From DAOMNN01 sp050486545 (GTDB taxonomy: Bacteria > Pseudomonadota > Gammaproteobacteria > Burkholderiales > Rhodocyclaceae), in assembly GCA_050486545.1 (NCBI GenBank), contig JBJHDM010000006.1, forward strand, positions 46,069-110,068: 64,000 bases of DNA, written 5' to 3'. Positions within the stretch are counted from its first letter, which is position 1, and every line of letters starts with the position of its first letter. The notes below the pieces were generated by a model, which worked only from the letters and a program-made list of their open reading frames with translations, was not told the origin of the DNA and searched no databases. Below are positions 18,500 to 26,218 of the stretch, piece by piece. The position numbers and the translations under genes were made by a program.

Positions 18500-19097
18500 G
18501 GCCGACGTCCCCGTAGTTTTCCTCGCGCACGATCCGCGGCGCGTTCTCGCGCGGCTCGATGGTCACCGGCTGGTACACAACCCGGCCGGCCTCGGGGTCG
18601 TAGCGCATCTCGACATAGCCCGTGATCGGAAAGTCCTTGCGGAACGGATGGCCGACAAAGCCGTAGTCGGTCAGCAGTCGACGCAGGTCGGGATGCCCGT
18701 CGAACAGGATGCCGTAGAGATCGAAGACTTCGCGTTCGTACCAGTTCGCGCTCGCCCACAGCGGAACGATCGAATCGAGCACGGGAAATCCGTCCTCCTC
18801 GGCGAAGATACGCAGGCGAAGCCGCCAGTTGTGCGCAATCGAGAGCAGATGATTCGATACCGCGAAGCGCTTGCCGCCCCACTCACCGTTCTTCCAGGCC
18901 GAGTAGTCCAGGCCGGACATGTCGAGCAGCTGTTCGAAGCGCAGTTCTGGGTGATCGCGCAGCGTACGGGCGACCTCCAGGTAATCCGCAGCCCCCACTT
19001 CCGCCGTCAGTTCGGCGCGATCGAGAACCACCGACTTGAGCCGATCGCCCAGCACTTCCTGCAGCGTTCGACTCAGACGTTCAAGCTTTGCACTCAT
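18492..19097 (-). CDS. nuoC: NADH-quinone oxidoreductase subunit C
   Basis: NuoC is a 201-residue structural subunit of the peripheral arm, homologous to the mitochondrial 30-kDa protein. The signature WYEREVFDLYGILFDGHPDL is present, followed by LLTDYGFVGHPFRKDFP and a C-terminal tail that contacts NuoB and NuoD. I start it at the ATG at 19097, 13 bp after nuoB, giving MSAKLERL; the open frame upstream overlaps nuoB in another frame. Confidence 0.95.
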   Translation of the reverse strand: MSAKLERLSRTLQEVLGDRLKSVVLDRAELTAEVGAADYLEVARTLRDHPELRFEQLLDMSGLDYSAWKNGEWGGKRFAVSNHLLSIAHNWRLRLRIFAEEDGFPVLDSIVPLWASANWYEREVFDLYGILFDGHPDLRRLLTDYGFVGHPFRKDFPITGYVEMRYDPEAGRVVYQPVTIEPRENAPRIVREENYGDVGHG

Positions 19098-19110
19098 GGA
19101 TGCCTGCCCT

Positions 19111-19587
19111 TCAGCGCGCGATGGTGTTCGTGCGTTTGATCTTGTTCTGCAGCTGGAGGATGCCGTACAGCAGTGCCTCGGCCGTCGGCGGACAGCCGGG
19201 AACGTAAACGTCAACCGGCACGATTCGGTCGCACCCGCGCACGACCGAGTAGGAATAGTGGTAATAGCCCCCGCCGTTGGCGCAGGAGCCCATCGAGATC
19301 ACCCATCGCGGCTCGGCCATCTGGTCATAGACCTTGCGAAGCGCGGGGGCCATCTTGTTGCACAGCGTTCCTGCCACGATCATCAGGTCGGACTGGCGCG
19401 GACTGGGCCGGAAAACGACTCCGAAACGATCCAGATCGTAGCGGGAACATCCCGCATGGATCATCTCCACCGCGCAGCAGGCCAGACCGAACGTCATCGG
19501 CCACAGCGAGCCGGTACGCGTCCAGTTGATGACCGCGTCGAGCGAGGTCGTGACAAAGCCCTCGCGAAAGACGCCTTCAATGCTCAT
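19111..19587 (-). CDS. nuoB: NADH-quinone oxidoreductase subunit B, cluster N2
   Basis: NuoB holds cluster N2, the last electron carrier before quinone. The 158-residue protein has the tandem cysteines in GLACCAVEMIHAG and the other ligands in GSCANGGGYY and VPGCPPTAEALLYG. It sits 3 bp after nuoA and 13 bp before nuoC, in standard order. Confidence 0.96.
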   Translation of the reverse strand: MSIEGVFREGFVTTSLDAVINWTRTGSLWPMTFGLACCAVEMIHAGCSRYDLDRFGVVFRPSPRQSDLMIVAGTLCNKMAPALRKVYDQMAEPRWVISMGSCANGGGYYHYSYSVVRGCDRIVPVDVYVPGCPPTAEALLYGILQLQNKIKRTNTIAR

Positions 19588-19590
19588 GCC

Positions 19591-19965
19591 TCACTCCCAG
19601 TCGAGGGCACCGTTCTTCCACTCGACGATGTAGCCGATCACCAGCACCGCCAGGAACACCATGACGGAACCGAACACGAACCAGGCGACCTCTCCGGCCG
19701 CGATGAACTCCTGAAACACGGTGGCCCAGGGGAACAAGAACGCAATCTCGAGATCGAACAGAATGAAAAGAATGGCGATGAGGTAGTAGCGCACGTCGAA
19801 CTTCATGCGGGCGTCTTCGAACGCCTCGAAACCACACTCATAGGGAGACAGCTTCTCACTGTCGGGACGATGGGGCGCGAGAACGCGACCCAGAATGACC
19901 GGAACGAAACCGAAGCCGAGACCGACGAGGATGAAGATCAGAACAGGAAAATAGTTTTCCAGCAT
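19591..19965 (-). CDS. nuoA: NADH-quinone oxidoreductase subunit A
   Basis: NuoA has three membrane helices and a loop that shapes the quinone entry site. The 124-residue protein contains SPYECGFEAFEDARMKFDVR with the conserved loop cysteine, then YYLIAILFILFDLEIAFLFPW. It is the first gene of the fourteen-gene operon; tRNA-Leu and secG lie upstream on the same strand. I see no clear promoter in the 96 bp between tRNA and nuoA. Confidence 0.95.
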   Translation of the reverse strand: MLENYFPVLIFILVGLGFGFVPVILGRVLAPHRPDSEKLSPYECGFEAFEDARMKFDVRYYLIAILFILFDLEIAFLFPWATVFQEFIAAGEVAWFVFGSVMVFLAVLVIGYIVEWKNGALDWE

Positions 19966-20030
19966 CGCACGCCCCCCAGCCGCGATCGGAATCGGAAGAT
20001 TCCTACAATTTTGCGCACTGCAACATGAAG

Positions 20031-20050
20031 TCGCCCGCGAAAGCGGGCGA
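20031..20050. terminator. Strong hairpin between tRNA-Leu and nuoA
   Basis: TCGCCCGC-GAAA-GCGGGCGA forms a perfect 8-bp stem with a tetraloop, eleven bases after the tRNA 3' end on the minus strand. No long U-run follows in either direction, so it may be a processing signal or weak terminator for the tRNA transcript. Confidence 0.45.
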
Positions 20051-20061
20051 TTTCAGATACC

Positions 20062-20148
20062 TGGTGCCGACGGTGAGACTCGAACTCACACGGCTTGCGC
20101 CACCACCCCCTCAAGATGGCGTGTCTACCAATTTCACCACGTCGGCAC
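20062..20148 (-). tRNA. leuU: tRNA-Leu (anticodon GAG)
   Basis: The minus strand reads as an 87-nt type II tRNA with encoded CCA. The acceptor arms GTGCCGA and TCGGCAC pair, the D arm contains GGTGAAATTGGTAGAC, the anticodon stem CCATC/GGTGG encloses TTGAGGG with anticodon GAG, a long variable arm follows, and the T arm is GTGAGTTCGAGTCTCAC. It decodes CUC and CUU. It lies between secG and nuoA, a usual arrangement in betaproteobacteria. Confidence 0.95.
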
Positions 20149-20208
20149 GTTCTCTGGAACTCAAAAATTATAACCTATTTTGCGCAGTGCGCAAATCCGG
20201 GAAACAAC

Positions 20209-20577
20209 TTATCTGGGGATCGAACGAGTCCGCGGATCCTGCTCTGCGGGCACGCCACTCCGATCGCCTTCGACCGCAGGCAGGGTCGGCACGGCGCCTT
20301 CCATGACGCTGGCAGGCTGCGTGGGCGTACCACTGGCCAGATAGGCCAGACCCAGGCTCGTGAGAAAGAAGGTCGTCGCCAGTGCGGCCGTGGTCCGGCT
20401 GAGGAAATTCGCCGAACCCGACGACCCGAACATGCTGCCCGACGCGGCGCCACCGCCTCCACCGAATGCCGCTCCGGCATCGGCCCCCTTGCCGTGCTGC
20501 ATCAGCACCAGGCCGATCACACTCAAGCCAACCACGACGTGAATCGTCAGCACTACCGAAAATAGATAACTGCCCAT
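20209..20577 (-). CDS. secG: Protein translocase subunit SecG
   Basis: SecG assists the SecYE channel in protein export. The 122-residue protein has two membrane helices (VVLTIHVVVGLSVIGLVLM and TAALATTFFLTSLGLAYLA) joined by a glycine-rich loop with the family motif GAAFGGGGG followed by SMFGSSG and NFLSRTT. The start at 20577 gives the normal MGSYLFSVVL N-terminus; the frame is open further upstream without family similarity. It follows tpiA by 19 bp. Confidence 0.93.
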   Translation of the reverse strand: MGSYLFSVVLTIHVVVGLSVIGLVLMQHGKGADAGAAFGGGGGAASGSMFGSSGSANFLSRTTAALATTFFLTSLGLAYLASGTPTQPASVMEGAVPTLPAVEGDRSGVPAEQDPRTRSIPR

Positions 20578-20596
20578 TTGCCGCTTCACTCCTCGT

Positions 20597-21355
20597 TCAG
20601 ACACACCGGGACGGCACCGCCGCCCCGCAGATTTCCGTAAAATCGGCCGCCACAAGCGACGCACCGCCAATCAACCCGCCGTCGCAATCGGGAAGGCCGA
20701 ACAGTTCGGCGGCGGTATCGGCTTTGACACTCCCGCCATACAGAACATTCACCGCGGCCGAGTTCTGCGTGTGCGCCGCAAGCCAAGCTCGAATCCACGA
20801 CAACACCTGCCGGACCTGATCCGGCGTTGCCGCCCGACCCGTCCCGATCGCCCACACCGGCTCGTAGGCGATGACGACCTGCTCCAACTGCGAGGCGTCC
20901 AGTGCAACGCCGAGCGCATCGAGCTGCCGACCGAGTACGGCTTCGACACGTGCCTCCTCTCGCTCGTCCAGCGTTTCGCCGACACAGACGATCGGCCGCA
21001 GCCCCGCCCGTAGCACCGCAGCCGCCTTGCTCGCCACCGTGTCATCGGTTTCCCCGAACAACGCCCGTCGCTCCGAATGTCCGACGATCACGTACGTGCA
21101 GCCGAACTCCGCGAGCATCCCGGCACTGACTTCCCCGGTATACGCCCCTTCCGGATACTCGCTCACGTTCTGTGCGCCCAGCGCCACCGGCGAACCCCGA
21201 AGCAACTCGGCCGCCTGGGCGAGATACGGAAACGGAACACACACGGCGCATTCCACGCCATCGGGAACGGATGCGGAGACCACCTCGAGCAACGACCGAT
21301 TCGCCGCCAGGCTGCCATTCATCTTCCAGTTGCCGACGACGAGTTTCGGTTTCAT
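20597..21355 (-). CDS. tpiA: Triosephosphate isomerase
   Basis: The enzyme interconverts dihydroxyacetone phosphate and glyceraldehyde 3-phosphate. All active-site elements are present in the 252 residues: NWKMNG with the catalytic lysine, VIVGHSERR with His95 type, AYEPVWAIGTGRAATP with the catalytic glutamate and mobile loop, and the phosphate loop LYGGSVK. I use the ATG at 21355; a GTG two codons upstream is an alternative. It is cotranscribed with secG. Confidence 0.95.
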   Translation of the reverse strand: MKPKLVVGNWKMNGSLAANRSLLEVVSASVPDGVECAVCVPFPYLAQAAELLRGSPVALGAQNVSEYPEGAYTGEVSAGMLAEFGCTYVIVGHSERRALFGETDDTVASKAAAVLRAGLRPIVCVGETLDEREEARVEAVLGRQLDALGVALDASQLEQVVIAYEPVWAIGTGRAATPDQVRQVLSWIRAWLAAHTQNSAAVNVLYGGSVKADTAAELFGLPDCDGGLIGGASLVAADFTEICGAAVPSRCV

Positions 21356-21450
21356 CCGCACAGGCCCGGAAAATTCGCCATTCTAACGTGAGATCGATGG
21401 GCGAGCCAAGCTTCGGAACCTCGTGACTGCGTTACGCCAGAAACCGCCGC

Positions 21451-22263
21451 TCAGTTGCCCGGCACAAGCATCACCGGAATCTGGGCACGACGGCACACCG
21501 TTTCGGCGGTACTGCCGAGCAGGAGTTCACGCATGTGGTTGTGTCCACGCTTGCCGACGACAATCAGGTCAGCATGGATATCGCGTGCAGCACGCAAAAT
21601 GACCTCTGCCGCCAGCCCCACCTCGATGCGCGTCTGGACCGGGCGGGCACGCCCACGGTTCAGGCGGTCGACGTGCTCCTGCGCACAGTGCTGCTCGTCG
21701 GCCCGATCCTCGGCGAGACCACGTTCCATTGCGCACACCGCCAACCCCTCGACCCCGGCATCGATCAGTTCGCGAAAAAAACGTTCCGCCCCCTGCGAGG
21801 CGCCGGAACAGTCGAACCCGAGCACAGCACGCGAAATACGCTCCGGTGGTGGCAATGCTGCGTGGACGGGGATCAGCAACAGGGGTAGCGTGGTCAGGCG
21901 TGCGACGTTGAGCACGGTGCTGCCCAAGAAGAAGTCGTGCAGCGTGCTGTGCCCGTGGGACCCTGCGAGCAGGCAGTCCGCGCCGATTTCCCGAGCGACG
22001 TCGATGAGCGCGGCAGCCGGATCACCGGAAACCACCCGGCCGTCGGCCGGCAAGCCGACAACCTTCAGGGCATCTGCACTCGCAGCCAACCGGGCTTCGT
22101 ACTGGTCGCGATGCGTTTCGGCAGGTGCCTGCGGATAGCGGCTGGCGAGCACATGCACCAGGGTCAGGCGCTCACATCCCCATCCGCGCAGTTTGGGCAA
22201 ATGCCGGAACATGACGTCCCAGGCCAGCGAAAAGTCGACTGCAACGGCGATGTGCTTGAACAT
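21451..22263 (-). CDS. Tandem-domain universal stress protein
   Basis: The 270-residue protein is two UspA domains in a row. Each ends with an ATP-binding signature of the form G-2X-G-9X-G(S/T): GSHGHSTLHDFFLGST in the first and GKRGHNHMRELLLGST in the second, so both halves look able to bind nucleotide. The ATG at 22263 has a perfect AGGAGG upstream and lies 11 bp after the acr3 stop, so it is the last gene of an arsR-acr3-usp transcript. Usp proteins often accompany metal or oxidative stress operons; a specific role in arsenite tolerance is inferred from this linkage. Confidence 0.88.
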   Translation of the reverse strand: MFKHIAVAVDFSLAWDVMFRHLPKLRGWGCERLTLVHVLASRYPQAPAETHRDQYEARLAASADALKVVGLPADGRVVSGDPAAALIDVAREIGADCLLAGSHGHSTLHDFFLGSTVLNVARLTTLPLLLIPVHAALPPPERISRAVLGFDCSGASQGAERFFRELIDAGVEGLAVCAMERGLAEDRADEQHCAQEHVDRLNRGRARPVQTRIEVGLAAEVILRAARDIHADLIVVGKRGHNHMRELLLGSTAETVCRRAQIPVMLVPGN

Positions 22264-22274
22264 GCGGGGACCTC

Positions 22275-23366
22275 CTAAGCCCGGGCCGGCGCAGCCGAGG
22301 GAAACTGGTTTCGGGTCCGGTTGGCGATGCGTACCAGGGCCAGCATCAGCGGCACCTCGACGAGCACGCCGACCACCGTCGCCAGCGCGGCTCCGGACTG
22401 CAGGCCGAACAGCGCGATCGCGGCCGCGACCGCCAGTTCGAAGAAATTGCTCGCACCGATCATCGCACCGGGAGCCGCCACCGGGTGCGGCACCTTCCAC
22501 GCCCGTGCCCAGCCATACGCGATGAAGAAGATCAGGAAGGTCTGGAGGATCAACGGCACCGCGATCAGCACGATGTGCAGCGGATTGTTCAGGATCACCT
22601 CGCCCTGGAAGGCGAACAGCAGCACCAGCGTGACCAGCAGCGCAGCCGGCGTAACCGGGCCGATGCGGCGCAGGAACACATTGTCGAACCACTCGATGCC
22701 GTGCCGACGGATCAGGAAGACGCGGGTCGCATAGCCGGCCGACAGCGGAATCACGATGTAGAGCAGGACCGACAGCGCAACCGTATCCCAGGGCACGATG
22801 ATGTTCGAGACGCCGAGCAGGAAGACCACGATCGGCGCGAACGCGAACAACATGATGAGGTCGTTCAGCGCGACCTGTACCAGTGTGTAGGCGGCATCGC
22901 CGCGGGTCAGGTAGCTCCAAACGAACACCATGGCGGTGCAGGGCGCAGCCCCGAGCAGAATCGCCCCGGCCAGATACTCGCGCGCGAGATCCTCGGGGAT
23001 GAACGGTCGGAACACCACGATCAGGAAGAACCACGAGATCGCGAACATCGTGAACGGCTTGATCAGCCAGTTCACCGAGGTCGTGATCAACAACCCCTTG
23101 GGCTGGCGACGGACACCGACGATCGCAGCGAAATCGATCTGCACCATCATCGGAAAGATCATCGCCCAGATCAGCACCGCCACGGGCAAGGAAACCTGCG
23201 CGTACTCGAGCTTTGCAAGCGCAGCCGGCACGACCGGCGCCAGCTGCCCCAACGCCACCCCCGCGACGATGCACAACCCTACCCAGATGGTGAGATAGCG
23301 TTCGAAAAAACCCAGCCCACCGCTGCGCGCGGGCTCGTCGTCGTGCCGTTCGTTCATCGTGTCCAT
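22275..23366 (-). CDS. acr3: Arsenite efflux transporter Acr3
   Basis: Acr3 exports As(III) from the cytoplasm using the proton motive force. The 363-residue protein has about ten membrane helices, begins FFERYLTIWVGLCIVAGVALG, a family hallmark, and carries the essential cysteine in LGAAPCTAMVFVWSYL. The C-terminal helix pair (GAMIGASNFFELAVAAAIALFG) is also characteristic. It follows arsR by 7 bp. It belongs to the Acr3/BASS superfamily and not to ArsB. Confidence 0.95.
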   Translation of the reverse strand: MDTMNERHDDEPARSGGLGFFERYLTIWVGLCIVAGVALGQLAPVVPAALAKLEYAQVSLPVAVLIWAMIFPMMVQIDFAAIVGVRRQPKGLLITTSVNWLIKPFTMFAISWFFLIVVFRPFIPEDLAREYLAGAILLGAAPCTAMVFVWSYLTRGDAAYTLVQVALNDLIMLFAFAPIVVFLLGVSNIIVPWDTVALSVLLYIVIPLSAGYATRVFLIRRHGIEWFDNVFLRRIGPVTPAALLVTLVLLFAFQGEVILNNPLHIVLIAVPLILQTFLIFFIAYGWARAWKVPHPVAAPGAMIGASNFFELAVAAAIALFGLQSGAALATVVGVLVEVPLMLALVRIANRTRNQFPSAAPARA

Positions 23367-23373
23367 TCCGACT

Positions 23374-23709
23374 CTAGCTGCAAGCCTCCAGCGAGGGACG
23401 CTGCCCCATGCCGACTAGCCGGCTGCGGTCCCGCGCCCAATCACTGCCGCAAGCAGCCGCTTGCAACGCATCAATCACCCAACCCGGCAGATCCCTGCGC
23501 AGGCGATAGTGCACCCATTGCCCGCGCCGCTCGTCCTCCACCAGCCCGCCCTCGCGCAGCATCGCGAGATGCCTGGAGACCTTGGGCTGCGACAGCTCCA
23601 GTGCGTAGGTCAGTTCGCACACGCACAAGGACCCCTCGCCCTGCAGCAGCAGCGCACAGCGCAAGCGGGTGGAATCGGCGAGAAGGCGGAAGAGTTGCTC
23701 GGGCGTCAT
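23374..23709 (-). CDS. arsR: ArsR-family arsenite-responsive repressor
   Basis: The 111-residue winged-helix protein has the metal-responsive ELCVCEL-type motif, here SLCVCELTYALELSQPKVSR, where the two cysteines bind As(III) or Sb(III) at the start of the recognition helix. Further cysteines near residue 92 and at the C-terminus could contribute a third ligand. It should repress its own arsR-acr3-usp transcript until arsenite binds. The ATG at 23709 is divergent from the siaA-like gene, giving a shared control region of about 220 bp. Confidence 0.92.
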   Translation of the reverse strand: MTPEQLFRLLADSTRLRCALLLQGEGSLCVCELTYALELSQPKVSRHLAMLREGGLVEDERRGQWVHYRLRRDLPGWVIDALQAAACGSDWARDRSRLVGMGQRPSLEACS

Positions 23710-23775
23710 GGCTGGAGTGTACCAAACATACGCACATCCACATATACAGATCTTCGGATTTGATCCAAGTCACTC
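23710..23775. promoter_or_regulatory. Divergent arsR/siaA control region with repeats and FNR-like site
   Basis: On the minus strand a repeated TATGTGGATGTG pattern, with a further TATG downstream (about 23727-23748), lies close upstream of arsR and is a candidate ArsR operator. Next to it, 23760-23773 reads TTGATCCAAGTCAC, matching eight of the ten defined bases of an FNR/Anr box (TTGAT-N4-ATCAA). The second could link the module to oxygen limitation. Both are pattern matches without support from comparison. Confidence 0.35.
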
Positions 23776-23931
23776 TCACCAAGGAGGCATGTCGGCAAGA
23801 GTACGCCGTCCCCCGGATCGTCACCGGCCTGCAACAGAGGGCGTCTATCGTGCCGCTCCGTGAAGCAGACGAACGTTTCGTTCGCATCCGACATGACGAT
23901 CACGATTCCCGCCCTACCCGGAGCCCTCCCG

Positions 23932-25185
23932 ATGCACAGTTCTTCCAGCCCGATTTCCACCTCCACGCCACCTGCGCGCAAGAACGCGATCAGGGAGTAC
24001 ACCCGCGAACTCCTGATCGAGGTGCCACCGATCGGATCGGCGACCACCAACGAAGAGGTCTTCCGGACCTTCAACGAGCAAGAACATCTGGTCAGCCTTC
24101 CCGTCGTCGAGGATGGGCGCCCGATCGGCCTGATCAATCGCCACATCTTCATGGAAAGCCTGGCCCGTCCGTTCCATCGCGAGATCTACCTCCGCAAGAG
24201 CTGCATCGCGTTCATGGGCAAGAACCCGCTCGTCGTCGAGGAAGACACAAGCATCGAGGAACTGTCGTTCCGCGTCCTGGCAGACGGCAGCAAGGCGCTC
24301 ACCGACGGCTTCGTCATCGTGCGCGAGGGCATCTACGCGGGTCTCGGCCTGGCTCATGACATGCTGGCTGCGCTGGCTCATCTCCAGGCGGAGAAGAACC
24401 GTCTCGTCATGGAATCGATCGACTACGGCAGCATCATTCAGCAGTCGCTTTCGCGCGCTTCGCGCGAGGGCATGCGCGAGCATCTGCCCGATCACTTCCT
24501 GATCTGGGAACCCCGTGACGTCGTGAGCGGAGATTTCTACCACTTCCAGGACTTTGGCGACGGATTCCTGCTGGTCCTTTTCGACTGCACCGGTCATGGC
24601 GTTCCGGGTGCCTTCATGACCCTCATCATGTCAGCCTTCCTGCAAGGCGCGATCAATGGAAAGACCTGCCGCGACCCGGGCGCGCTGATTGCCGAAATCA
24701 ACCGCAAGGTCAAGATCGCAATGGGCCAGCTCGACCACAGCCCCGATTCGGCAACGGAAGCGCATTCGGACGACGGCATGGACGCCGCCTTTTGCTGGTT
24801 CGATCGCGATCTTCGCCGCCTGACCTATGCCGGTGCCCACATGCCGTTGATGCTGATGCTGCCCGACACGGAAGGCGTCACCGTGATCGACGGCGACCGG
24901 CAGGGCGTGGGCTACGCCACGACGGCCATGGACCAGTCCTGGCAAAACCACGAGATCACGCTCCCCGCGGGGACCACGTTGTACCTGTTCTCCGACGGCA
25001 TCTTCGATCAACTCGGTGGAGACAAACGTATCGCCTTCGGGAAACGGCGTGTTCGTGAATGTCTCATCGAACACCGTAGCCGCCCCATGCCGGAACAGCG
25101 CCATGCCCTGCTCCAGGCCTTGACCGCATACCAAGGCACCGAAGCGCGCAAGGACGACGTCAGCGCGATCGGCCTCCGCCTCTGA
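23932..25185 (+). CDS. SiaA-like PP2C phosphatase with CBS domains
   Basis: The protein has two parts. Residues about 10-150 look like a pair of CBS domains (HLVSLPVVEDGRPIGLINR and DGFVIVREGIYAGLGLAHDM), which commonly bind adenine nucleotides. The rest is a SpoIIE/RsbU-type PP2C phosphatase with the metal-ligand motifs SGDFYHF, DCTGHGVPGAFMT, SDGIFDQ and KDDVSAI all present. Followed directly by SiaB- and SiaC-like genes, it should dephosphorylate the SiaC-like antagonist. The SiaA described in Pseudomonas is membrane-anchored with an extracytoplasmic sensor, so this is a cytosolic variant. I chose the ATG at 23932 because GGAG precedes it by eight bases; a GTG at 23860 and an ATG at 23893 are alternatives. 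Confidence 0.8.
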   Translation: MHSSSSPISTSTPPARKNAIREYTRELLIEVPPIGSATTNEEVFRTFNEQEHLVSLPVVEDGRPIGLINRHIFMESLARPFHREIYLRKSCIAFMGKNPLVVEEDTSIEELSFRVLADGSKALTDGFVIVREGIYAGLGLAHDMLAALAHLQAEKNRLVMESIDYGSIIQQSLSRASREGMREHLPDHFLIWEPRDVVSGDFYHFQDFGDGFLLVLFDCTGHGVPGAFMTLIMSAFLQGAINGKTCRDPGALIAEINRKVKIAMGQLDHSPDSATEAHSDDGMDAAFCWFDRDLRRLTYAGAHMPLMLMLPDTEGVTVIDGDRQGVGYATTAMDQSWQNHEITLPAGTTLYLFSDGIFDQLGGDKRIAFGKRRVRECLIEHRSRPMPEQRHALLQALTAYQGTEARKDDVSAIGLRL

Positions 25186-25202
25186 ACTCGGAGGATTTTC
25201 CC

Positions 25203-25751
25203 TTGAAACTCGGTCATTTCAACGATTTCTGCACCCGTGCCGCATCCGACGGCGTGTTGTTCTACTACACCGGCGCGTTTACCTCGAACGTGGTCGGCAC
25301 CCTTTCGGACACCGTCCGGGAACGGCTCGAAGCCCTGGGTACGCCCGACAGGCACAGGCGCAAGGTGTTCTCCACCTTCATGGAGATGGCGCAGAACATT
25401 CTCCACTACGCCGACGCCACCCCGGGTGGCGGCCGGCGCATCGGCGCCTTGGCGGTCGGGCACGGGATCGGAAAGTTCTACGTCTTGTGCGGCAACCCGG
25501 TGCGGATCGACCAGGTCGAGCGCATCCGCGACAAGCTCGAGCCGCTACGCACCATGACGCTGGACGAGATCAAGCTCGCCTACCGCCAGCAACTCCGCAA
25601 CGACGCGCATGCGGAAGACGCCTTCAGCAAGGGCGCAGGGCTGGGTTTCCTGACGGTCGCGCGCGAGGCAAGCGAGCCGATCGACTACCAGATCGTCTAT
25701 CGCGCCGACCAGCCATCCCACGCCGAGTTCTATCTACGTGCGGTCATCTGA
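25203..25751 (+). CDS. SiaB-family protein kinase
   Basis: The 182-residue protein matches the SiaB/DUF6272 family, GHKL-fold kinases that phosphorylate SiaC. An N-box-like segment (FMEMAQNILHYADATPGGGRRIG) and a late glycine-rich GAGLGFLTVAREAS are visible. Translation begins at a TTG, seven bases after a good GGAGGA; no ATG with a ribosome binding site fits the conserved N-terminus MKLGHFNDFC. It starts 17 bp after the phosphatase gene and should antagonise it in a partner switch. Confidence 0.82.
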   Translation: MKLGHFNDFCTRAASDGVLFYYTGAFTSNVVGTLSDTVRERLEALGTPDRHRRKVFSTFMEMAQNILHYADATPGGGRRIGALAVGHGIGKFYVLCGNPVRIDQVERIRDKLEPLRTMTLDEIKLAYRQQLRNDAHAEDAFSKGAGLGFLTVAREASEPIDYQIVYRADQPSHAEFYLRAVI

Positions 25752-25784
25752 CCCACGACAAACCTCGATCAAGGAGTTCGCCTT

Positions 25785-26177
25785 ATGCAAACCCTGCACA
25801 TTCCCGCCACGAAGGAAACCCCGGAAGTCCATCTGGATACGGAAAGCATGAGCTTTCACCTATCCGGGGAATCGTATCCGGAAAACGCCATGGCCTTCTA
25901 TGCACCGATCCGCTCCAGCCTGCAGCACTTTCTGGAAACCCCATCGGCAACAGACGGGGTGCAAGCCCACTTCAAGCTGCGCTATTTCAACAGCGCCAGC
26001 ACGAAGCTGATCCGCGCTCTGGTCGCCATGCTGCAACAGAAGGCCAGCGACGGGATCCGTGTCGTCACGCATTGGTACCACGATCCGGACGACGACATGA
26101 TGGCCGAGTTCGGCATGGATCTGAAGGAAGAATTCGACGCCCTGGAGTTCAACGTGGTCGCAAGCGAGAGCCTTTGA
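25785..26177 (+). CDS. SiaC-family anti-sigma-antagonist-like protein (DUF1987)
   Basis: The 130-residue protein opens with QTLHIPATKETPEVHLDTES and contains KLRYFNSASTKLIRAL, the DUF1987 signature around the regulatory threonine (Thr73 here) that SiaB phosphorylates in Pseudomonas. In that system unphosphorylated SiaC activates the diguanylate cyclase SiaD. No cyclase gene lies in this window, so the output partner is unknown. AAGGAG precedes the ATG by eight bases. The gene converges on arxR with 41 bp between and no clear terminator. Confidence 0.85.
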   Translation: MQTLHIPATKETPEVHLDTESMSFHLSGESYPENAMAFYAPIRSSLQHFLETPSATDGVQAHFKLRYFNSASTKLIRALVAMLQQKASDGIRVVTHWYHDPDDDMMAEFGMDLKEEFDALEFNVVASESL

Positions 26178-26218
26178 TTTCTCGCCGAAGCACCCTCCAT
26201 CGAGGCCCGGGCCATCGG

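Noticed and set aside
23789..23863. 24-codon frame preceded by AAGGAGG upstream of the siaA-like gene, considered as a leader peptide
   Set aside because: The Shine-Dalgarno is only one base from the ATG, too close for normal initiation, and the peptide has no notable composition.
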